A stretch of DNA of 19,203 nucleotides. Origin: Pseudomonas sp. (GTDB taxonomy: Bacteria; Pseudomonadota; Gammaproteobacteria; Pseudomonadales; Pseudomonadaceae). Below, piece by piece: positions 6,847-14,100 of the stretch. The notes under the pieces were generated by a model that did no database searches, was not told where the DNA came from, and saw nothing but the letters and a program-made list of their open reading frames with translations. The position numbers and the translations under genes were made by a program. The first letter of the stretch is position 1. The number at the start of each line of letters is the position of its first letter. The stretch spans positions 1 through 19,203 of the forward strand of contig JAQZAY010000034.1 of NCBI GenBank assembly GCA_029239415.1, given 5' to 3'.

Positions 6847-9800
6847 TCATTGCGCAGGCCCCCAGCGCTTGAGCGCCGTGGCGATTGCCTGATCGGAGGG
6901 CGCGCCCAGCAGGCCCTGCATTGCGACGGGCCATCCCTGGCCGTTTCGGATATTTGCGCTCATTGCCATCAGTTGCCCGGCGCTTTGTCCGGCCACCCAA
7001 TCCAGGCTGACCAAGGGCGCATAAGCCGCAACCCAGCCCTGCTCTCGGGCGTCGGCCAAGGTGCCGATGGGCTCGCCGTCGTTGCCCAAGGCGCGGGTCA
7101 AGTCTTCGCTCATCAACTTCACCAGGGCCGAGCGGGCATCAGCGCCGTCGACATCGCCGACACACAACAGGCCGATCGCGCCTGCCACGCCCTGGCTCAA
7201 CCAGAGATAGCCCGGGGCTTGTCGCAGGTCGCTGGCGTCTATCAGCATTCGGCGCGCGAGCAGTTCGGCGATATGCGCGCGGCGCGTCCAGCGCCCGACG
7301 CCCGCCGGCGCCACCTCCCAATCCGGCGCCTGGCCGAGCAAAAGATGGGTCTGGCTCAATTGGCTGGATCCCATGCCGGGCGGCCACTGGCTCAGGTGTT
7401 CGACGGTCGGGCGATGGCCCAGGCGCCGGGCCACGCAAGCGGACATGAGCTCCAGGTCCTCGCGGACTTCGCGGGCGGTTTGCTGGCGGCCGGCATCGGC
7501 GAGTACTTGCACGCCGTCGAGGTCTTGCGTCGCGGCCAGGTGGTAGGCGAAGTCCAGTGGCCCGTCGCTTTGTCCGTTGAAAGCCTGGCCATCAACCTCG
7601 ATCAGCCATTGCCACGCTCCCGCCGGTGCCACCGCGTCTACGGCGACTGCCGACCCTGCCGGCAGACTCGGCACCCCAGGCGACAAACCGGCTTCGGCAC
7701 GCTGCGCCGGCGCACGCAGCAAGCGCTCACTGTCCAGGCCCAGGCGCGGCATCACACGGCGCGCCTGCAGCCACACCCCTCGCGGTCCCAGCCAGAATGC
7801 GTCGCCTTCGGACGGCCAGCCGGCGGCTTCCAGCGTCCAGTTCAGTTGCACGCTGCAGCCGCTCGCCGCGCATTCATCCAGGGGCACACGCAAGTGCCCG
7901 GAAGCCTGCTCGAAAATCACCGGGCGCCCCATGACGCTCACCGTCGTGACCTGCAAACCCGGCGGCAGTTCGGCGTCCAGGCGCTGATTGGCAGCGGTCA
8001 CAGCCCCCAGCGTCCACTCGCCTTCGACACGTCGCGCAACGCTGTCGATACGCAAGCGCAAACGCCCTTGCGCTACCTGCCAGGCGCCCGCCCCGGCCAG
8101 CCATCGCTGTTCCCATTCGGCGTGCTCGGTCCGTTCCTCGGCCACCGACCGGTACTCGCCCTGCTCCACCAGGTGCCGATGCAACAACACGCCGCTGCCC
8201 AGCAGGCCCACGGTTCCCAACGCCAGCAAAGCACCGGGTAGACTCCACAGGCTGCGGCGTACATCGATGAGACGTCGCCGTTCCGGCCCCTGGGGCAAGA
8301 CCAGCGCCGCCACCGCGACCATTACCAGACAGCCGGCCAGTTTCCAGCTGGCCAAGGTGGCCAGATAAGGCAACCAGGGCGCCCAGCCCGTGAGTTGCGA
8401 CAATGCCACATGGGCAGGAATCGCCATGGCATAGGCGGGATAGCTGACCAGCCCCAACTCATGGTTGAGCACCAGGAAAAACGTCAGCAGCATCGACGTC
8501 GCGTACGCCAGGCCGGAGCGACGGATCAACGCATGCACCAGCACCGTGAGCATCGCCAGTTCCAGCAACGGCGGCGCGAACACCAGCGCCTGATAGATCA
8601 GCACAAAGCCTGGGGCCAGGTTATCGGGGGCGGCAATCGCGCTGATCACCAGGCTGGCAATGCCCGGCACCAGGGCCAAGGCCGATGTCGCCGTCAGCAC
8701 GCAGGCCACCCGTCCCAACAAGCGCAGCCATGCCGGCGCCGGGGTCGCTTGCAACATCGCGCCCAGGCCTTCGACGTCATCGCGCCGGCACACCAGCCCG
8801 ACCAGCGCCGCGACAATGAAGGCGATCACCAGGAACGACGCGCTCGATAACAGCGGCAAGATCAGATCCGGCCGCGGCACCATCGGCCCGCGTGCATGCC
8901 AGACGATATGGACAAACCCGCTGAGAATGCCCATGGCCAGCAGCAACCCAAGGGCCGCCCACCAGATGCGCCGGGCAAACAATTGCCGCACCTGCCAGCG
9001 AACCTCGCGCCACAAGGCCCGCGACCACCGGCTGCTGGATAACGGACCCGGCAAGCGCACATGGCTCGCCAACAGCATCGGAGGCTCGGCCAACACCGCG
9101 CCGCTGCGCCGGCCCATCAAGCCTTGGCGACTGGTGCGGGCCAGGACGACGGCCAGCAGCAGCAAGGGCAGCGCACACCACAGCGCCCGGTTCAGCCAGA
9201 ACCCCGGCGTCAGTGCCAACAGCGAATGGGATTTTTGCGCGGCGGTCCAGGTTTCCACCTGGGCCTGGGCAAAGGTAAACAGCGACGGATCAAGGCTGGC
9301 GGCCAGCAGCGGGTTTATATGCCCGCCCTTGAGCACCACCACCGCGAACATCCACAGCAGCATCAACACTGTCGCCAAGGCAAACGGCGCGGCCAGGCCG
9401 CGGCTGCGCAAGGCCAGCAAGTAATACAACGCACCGATCCCGGTGCTCACCGGCAACAGCAACGCGACCCAGGCAAACCCCAGCGCCGCCCAGTCTGGCG
9501 CGCCGATGCTCGCTGTCGGCACCCAGTCGAGCCACCCCAGCACCGGGCTGAGCAGAAACCCGACGATCAATGAACTGGCGAGCAAACCACCCACCAGCGC
9601 CGCACCGATGAAACGTCCCCACAACAGCGCCGGCAGCGACAGTGGCAAGGCCAGCAACACTTCTTCCAATTGCGCCTTGCGGTCCCTCAGGGCCGGCTGG
9701 GCAAAGACCCATGCCCAGGCAAAAAACAGGAAGAACATACAGCCGCACGACATCAGGTAGATCAGGCTCGGGGCATTGCGGGCGATATCGCTGGCGCCCA

Positions 9801-9942
9801 TTTTCTGCACGTAGTCGGCGTTGGCCAGGGACATCAACAAATAGCCGGTCAGGCCGAGGAACACCAGCAACGGGATGCCGCTGCGTAGCCCGGCGCGCAC
9901 TTCCACCCAGGCCTCGCGCATCAGCAGAGCAAAGGTATTCAT
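6847..9942 (-). CDS. ABC-2 type permease fused to a degenerate M1-aminopeptidase-like domain
   Basis: 1031 residues. The first ~580 form an inner-membrane domain with about twelve or thirteen hydrophobic segments in two halves (roughly 22-270 and 325-580), as in a duplicated ABC-2 permease. Residues ~585-1031 are soluble and resemble the C-terminal part of 'ABC permease/M1 aminopeptidase' fusions. The catalytic features are missing: where HExxH is expected there is H890-I-A-E-L, and the usual WLNEGxA appears as WLSQGVA (914-920) with Gln for the zinc-binding Glu. The domain is therefore probably non-enzymatic, perhaps a periplasmic ligand or partner domain. The start overlaps the ATPase stop (ATGA at 9942-9939), so the two form one transporter. 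Export of the siderophore or handling of its iron complex is inferred from context. Confidence 0.85.
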   Translation of the reverse strand: MNTFALLMREAWVEVRAGLRSGIPLLVFLGLTGYLLMSLANADYVQKMGASDIARNAPSLIYLMSCGCMFFLFFAWAWVFAQPALRDRKAQLEEVLLALPLSLPALLWGRFIGAALVGGLLASSLIVGFLLSPVLGWLDWVPTASIGAPDWAALGFAWVALLLPVSTGIGALYYLLALRSRGLAAPFALATVLMLLWMFAVVVLKGGHINPLLAASLDPSLFTFAQAQVETWTAAQKSHSLLALTPGFWLNRALWCALPLLLLAVVLARTSRQGLMGRRSGAVLAEPPMLLASHVRLPGPLSSSRWSRALWREVRWQVRQLFARRIWWAALGLLLAMGILSGFVHIVWHARGPMVPRPDLILPLLSSASFLVIAFIVAALVGLVCRRDDVEGLGAMLQATPAPAWLRLLGRVACVLTATSALALVPGIASLVISAIAAPDNLAPGFVLIYQALVFAPPLLELAMLTVLVHALIRRSGLAYATSMLLTFFLVLNHELGLVSYPAYAMAIPAHVALSQLTGWAPWLPYLATLASWKLAGCLVMVAVAALVLPQGPERRRLIDVRRSLWSLPGALLALGTVGLLGSGVLLHRHLVEQGEYRSVAEERTEHAEWEQRWLAGAGAWQVAQGRLRLRIDSVARRVEGEWTLGAVTAANQRLDAELPPGLQVTTVSVMGRPVIFEQASGHLRVPLDECAASGCSVQLNWTLEAAGWPSEGDAFWLGPRGVWLQARRVMPRLGLDSERLLRAPAQRAEAGLSPGVPSLPAGSAVAVDAVAPAGAWQWLIEVDGQAFNGQSDGPLDFAYHLAATQDLDGVQVLADAGRQQTAREVREDLELMSACVARRLGHRPTVEHLSQWPPGMGSSQLSQTHLLLGQAPDWEVAPAGVGRWTRRAHIAELLARRMLIDASDLRQAPGYLWLSQGVAGAIGLLCVGDVDGADARSALVKLMSEDLTRALGNDGEPIGTLADAREQGWVAAYAPLVSLDWVAGQSAGQLMAMSANIRNGQGWPVAMQGLLGAPSDQAIATALKRWGPAQ

Positions 9943-10823
9943 GCCTCGACCGCCTCACCCGCCTGGGCCAGGGCCAGGTAGTAGATGTCTTCCAGGCGCG
10001 GCGCGTGGGGCACGAAGCGTGGGTCGGCAGGACGTGCGCCGTGCACAATGACGCGGCTGCCCTGCGGGCTGGCGGCCACATGCAGGGCGTCGGGCAACGC
10101 CTCGCCACGGTCGAAGGACGCCTCCCACAATCGGCCCTGCTCGGCGCCCAACAACTGCGCCGGGCTGCCCTCGACAATAATCTGCCCACCGGCCAGCACC
10201 GCCAGCCGGCTGCAGAGGTTCTCGACGTCCTCGACGATGTGGGTCGATAGCAACACGATCGATTCGGCGGCGACATCGGCGAGCACTCGATGAAAACGGT
10301 TGCGCTCCGCCGGATCGAGGCCTGCCGTGGGTTCGTCGACGATCAACAGGCGTGGCGAGCCCACCAGCGCCATGGCGATGCCGAACCGGCGCAGCATGCC
10401 GCCCGAATAAGTAGCGAGTGCCCGATGGGCTGCCTGCCGGAGGTTGACCTTGTCCAGCAGGCCCTCGATTTCCTCGCGGCGTTGACGGCTGTCGGTTCGT
10501 CCCTTGAGCCAGGCAAAACGGTCGAGCAGGTCCCGTGCACTCACGCCCGGATACGCGCCCAGTTGCTGCGGCAGATAGCCCAGGCGGCGGCGCAAATGAT
10601 CGGCATCCACCAGCACGTCCACCCCGTCCAGGTGAATGCTGCCGGCGTCTGGCTGCTGCAGGGTCGCCAGGGTCCGCATCAAGCTGCTTTTGCCCGCGCC
10701 GTTCGGCCCCAGCAGACCATACATGCCGGGCCCGACGCTCAGGTCCACGCCGCGCAGCGCTTCGACGCCGTTGCTGTAGCGCTTGCGCAGGCCGCGCACT
10801 TGTAAACCCGAATCGACAGACAT
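9939..10823 (-). CDS. ABC transporter ATP-binding protein (ABC-2 exporter type)
   Basis: 294 residues from the ATG at 10823. Walker A is GPNGAGKSS (39-47), the Q-loop is near Q86, the signature is YSGGM (139-143), Walker B is LLIVDEP (159-165) followed by the D-loop GLD, and the switch His is H195. The C-terminal ~90 residues are the variable extension usual for drug or antibiotic-type ABC-2 ATPases. A TTG two codons upstream could extend the frame, but GGAG lies six bases before the ATG, which decides the start. The stop overlaps the permease start by four bases, so it powers that permease. The gene diverges from the NRPS gene across a 309-bp control region that contains a minus-strand activator box. 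Confidence 0.93.
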   Translation of the reverse strand: MSVDSGLQVRGLRKRYSNGVEALRGVDLSVGPGMYGLLGPNGAGKSSLMRTLATLQQPDAGSIHLDGVDVLVDADHLRRRLGYLPQQLGAYPGVSARDLLDRFAWLKGRTDSRQRREEIEGLLDKVNLRQAAHRALATYSGGMLRRFGIAMALVGSPRLLIVDEPTAGLDPAERNRFHRVLADVAAESIVLLSTHIVEDVENLCSRLAVLAGGQIIVEGSPAQLLGAEQGRLWEASFDRGEALPDALHVAASPQGSRVIVHGARPADPRFVPHAPRLEDIYYLALAQAGEAVEA

Positions 10824-10829
10824 CCACAA

Positions 10830-10833
10830 CTCC
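10830..10833 (-). promoter_or_regulatory. Ribosome binding site fixing the ATPase start
   Basis: On the minus strand GGAG sits six bases before the ATG at 10823. This supports the ATG over the TTG located two codons upstream. Confidence 0.55.
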
Positions 10834-10908
10834 AGACCAGATCAGAGGGACACAGGCCCTGCAAGAGGGCGGCGAGCGACGGTAATCAAGGCCATGGGCC
10901 GGGCTCTA

Positions 10909-10939
10909 CCCGATTCAAGTCATTTTCCAACCGCATCCT
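10909..10939 (-). promoter_or_regulatory. Candidate PchR-type activator box upstream of the ABC-receptor 2 operon
   Basis: Read on the minus strand, offsets 2-9 are GGATGCGG, then AA at 14-15, GA at 19-20, A at 25 and GGG at 29-31. It matches the NRPS-side copy at 21 of 31 positions, and both copies continue with TAG. The element points towards the ATPase gene, with its first base 116 bp from that ATG. Unlike the other two copies, no clear Fur box follows it. Confidence 0.55.
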
Positions 10940-10995
10940 GCGACCGACCGGCATTGCGCGCAGCCGCCACGCCACTGCAACCGGTGAGCGAGACA

Positions 10996-11026
10996 CGGAT
11001 GCGGGGCAAAAACGATTCGATCCGGG
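10996..11026 (+). promoter_or_regulatory. Candidate PchR-type activator box upstream of the NRPS operon
   Basis: Offsets 2-9 are GGATGCGG, with AA at 14-15, GA at 19-20, A at 25 and GGG at 29-31. It matches the receptor 1 copy at 19 of 31 positions. Its first base lies 38 bp before the Fur box and 137 bp before the NRPS ATG; the values at receptor 1 are 40 and 142. Confidence 0.6.
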
Positions 11027-11033
11027 TAGTTGC

Positions 11034-11052
11034 CAAAATGAGAATGACTAGC
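11034..11052 (+). promoter_or_regulatory. Fur box upstream of the NRPS operon
   Basis: CAAAATGAGAATGACTAGC matches the 19-bp Fur consensus at 13 positions. It is immediately downstream of the activator box and would block the NRPS promoter when iron is plentiful. Confidence 0.72.
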
Positions 11053-11132
11053 ATCTTCCCCCAAGCATCCGCCTGCCCCCAGCGCCTGGGCCAACCCCGG
11101 TCCGGGCCCTAGTAATGAGAAGACGTTGAGCC

Positions 11133-14100
11133 ATGGCCACTCCCAGCACCTCAACCGCAACACTGCTGCGCCAGTCCCTTTCCCAAGCCCTCGAGCTGCC
11201 CGCCGAGCAGATCCCCCTGGAGGCGAACCTGATCGAATGGGGGCTGGACTCGGTCACCCTGATTCGCCTCGCCGGCCAATGGCGCCGCCAGGGCCTGGCC
11301 GCGCGCTTCGCCGAGCTGATCGCCGACCCGCGCCTGTCCGCCTGGCTGGCACTGCTCGATGTGGCGCCCGCCGCCCCCGCCGCGCCCACCGTGCAGATGG
11401 ACGAAGGGCAGCCCTTCGAACTGGCGCCGATGCAACACGCCTACTGGATCGGGCGTGCGCCCGGCCAGCAATTGGGCGGTGTGGCGGCGCACTTCTATAA
11501 CGAATTCGATGGCCGCGACGTTGACCCGGTCCGCTTGGAAGCCGCCGTTCGGGCGCTGCTGATGCGGCACCCGATGTTGCGCGCGCAGTTTCTCGACGAC
11601 GGTCGTCAGCGGATCCTCGCGCAGAGCCCTTGGCCAGGATTGAAAGTGCATGACTTGCGCCAGGCCAGCGCCGATCAACAGCAACAACGACTGGAGGCGT
11701 TGCGCGCGGAGTTATCCCACCGGCAATTGGCCGTTGAACACGGTCAGGTACTGGATATCCAGTTGTCGCTGCTGCCCGACGGGACTCGCCTGCACTTGAA
11801 CCTCGACATGCTCGCCGCCGATGCCTTGAGCCTGCGCATCCTGCTCGGCGACCTGGTGCAGCTGTATCACCAACAGCCGCTGGCCGCGCTGGACTACAGC
11901 TTCGCCCGTTACCTGGCCGACCTGCGCGATGAACAGGCCAACCCTGAGCAGCGTGCTCGCCATCAACAAGCCCGTGACTACTGGTTGCAGCGCCTGGACC
12001 GGTTGCCCGGTGCCCCGCGCCTGCCCGTCAAGACCCAGGGCGACGATCGCCAGGTGCGCCGCCGTCACCATTGGTTGCCGCCGTCCCAGCGCCAGGCCTT
12101 CGAACGCCACGCCCGGGAACATGGGCTCACACCAGCGATGGCCCTGGCCGCGGTGTTCTGCGAAGCCCTCGGCGCCTGGTGCGAGACGCCCGAACTGCTG
12201 CTCAACCTGCCGCTGTTCAACCGCACCCCGCTGCATACCGATGTCGACCGCCTGGTTGGCGATTTCACCTCATCGATCCTGCTGGCTTGGGACGGTCACG
12301 TCGCTGGCACTTTTGCCGCTCGCGCCACGGCCCTGCAACGACGCTTCCACGGCGATGCGGCGCACAGCGCGTTTTCCGGCCTGGAGGTGCTGCGCGAGCT
12401 GTCGCGGCAACGCGGTGAGCAGGTGCTGGCACCGGTGGTGTACACCAGCGCCCTGGGGCTGGGGGAATTGTTCGCCGAGGGCGTGCAGGCGTGTTTCGGC
12501 GAACCGGCCTGGATCATTTCCCAGGGCCCGCAGGTGTGGCTCGACGCCCAGGTCACCGAGCTGGATGGCGGCATCCTGGTCAATCTCGACGCCCGTGAAG
12601 GGCTGTTCGCCGACGGGGTGCTGGACGGTTTGTTCGAGGCCTACACCGGCCTGCTGCAGCGCCTGTGTTTTGAAGCTTCGGCGTGGGACCTGCCGCCGCC
12701 GGCGCTGATCCCCGCCAGCCAACTTGAGGCCCGCAACGGCGTTCAAGGCCAGGCCGTGCCGCTGCCGGTACAGCGCCTGCACGAAGCGTTTTTTGCCCAG
12801 GCGCGCCTGACGCCTGACCTGCCCGCGTTGTTGCACGGCAATCAGCCCGTCATCCGCTACGGCGAGCTGGCCGAGCGCGCCCTGCGCGTGGCGGCCTACC
12901 TGGAAGGCCAAGGCGTCCGGCGCGGCGATGTGGTGGCCTTGCAACTGCCCAAGGGGCCCGAACAGGTGATCGCGGTGCTGGGCATCCTGGCGTGCAGCGC
13001 CACGTACCTGCCCATCAGCGTCGATCAGCCCACGGCGCGTTGCCAGAAAATCCGTGAGTCGTCGGGTGCACGCTTATTGCTCACGGAACTGCCCGCCACC
13101 CGCACAGCGCTGGACGCTCCGCGGCCCGGCGCGATCAGCGACCTGGCCTATATCCTCTATACCTCGGGCTCCACAGGTGAGCCCAAAGGCGTGGAAATCA
13201 GCCATCAAGCCGCCGCCAATACCCTGCAAGACCTGCAACAGCGCTTGCACCTGAACAGCGACGACCGAATCCTCGCGCTGTCGGCACTGGAGTTCGACCT
13301 GTCGGTGTTCGACCTGTTTGCCGCGCTGTCGACGGGGGCCGCGGTGATCGGTATCGAGCCCGAGGCCCAGCGCGATGCCGGACGCTGGCGTGAACTGGCC
13401 CTGCAGCATCGCGCCAGCGTGCTCAACTGCGTGCCGGCGTTACTCGACATGCTGCTCGGTTGCGCCCCTGCCGACGCCAGCCTGCCGCTGCGCGCGGTGT
13501 TGCTGGGCGGCGACAAAGTCGCTCCGGATCTGGCGCCACGGCTGTGGGCCCAAGCCCCCGGCTGCCGCTTCATGGCCCTGGGCGGCGCCACCGAAACAGC
13601 CATCCACTCGACGCTGTTCGAAGTGCTGCCCGGCCAACCGTTGCCCTGGCACTGCCTGCCCTATGGCAGGCCACTGGATAACGTCCGCCTGCGTATCGTC
13701 GACCCGCACGGCCACGACTGCCCGGACTGGGTCGCCGGTGAACTGTGGATCGGCGGCGCCGGCGTGGCCGAAGGTTATCGCGGCGACCGGGTGCGCACCG
13801 CTGAACGCTTTGTCGACTATCAAGGCCTGCGCTGGTATCGCACCGGCGACAGTGCGCGCTATCCCCCCGACGGCAATGTCGAGTTTCTCGGGCGCAGCGA
13901 TTTCCAACTCAAACTGCACGGCTTCCGCATCGAAGCCGGGGAAGTCGAAAGCACATTGCTCGCCTGGCCAGGCATCGAGCAGGCGGTGGCGCTGCTGACC
14001 GGCCAGCAACTGGCGGCGGTGGTGCGGCTGACGAACGGCCCCGAAGCGCCCACCCGGGTTGACTCGCCGGGCCTTGCCCGGCATCTCGCCGAGCGCCTGC

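Larger units (their letters stand above)
10824..11132. promoter_or_regulatory. Divergent control region between ABC operon and NRPS operon
   Basis: 309 bp without a gene. It holds two outward-facing copies of the 31-bp activator box (minus strand 10939-10909, plus strand 10996-11026) and one Fur box (11034-11052) on the NRPS side. The NRPS leader also contains a GC-rich inverted repeat (GGGCC at 11088-11092, GGCCC at 11105-11109) and a four-codon mini-ORF at 11115-11129. A weak Shine-Dalgarno, GAGAAG, ends ten bases before the NRPS ATG. No convincing sigma-70 -35/-10 pair is visible for either direction, consistent with activator-dependent promoters. Confidence 0.7.

Noticed and set aside
6815..7000. 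Extended receptor 2 starting near 7000 on the minus strand
   Set aside because: The extra residues lie within permease coding sequence, are Arg-rich and would bury the signal peptide. The start at 6814 has a proper Shine-Dalgarno.
6808..8241. A 477-codon plus-strand frame opposite the permease tail and receptor 2 start
   Set aside because: His/Gln/Arg-rich shadow of the permease coding strand, without a plausible ribosome binding site or domain.
10909..10928. Fur-like sequence on the minus strand for the ATPase promoter
   Set aside because: At best about 9 of 19 matches, and it overlaps the better supported activator box.
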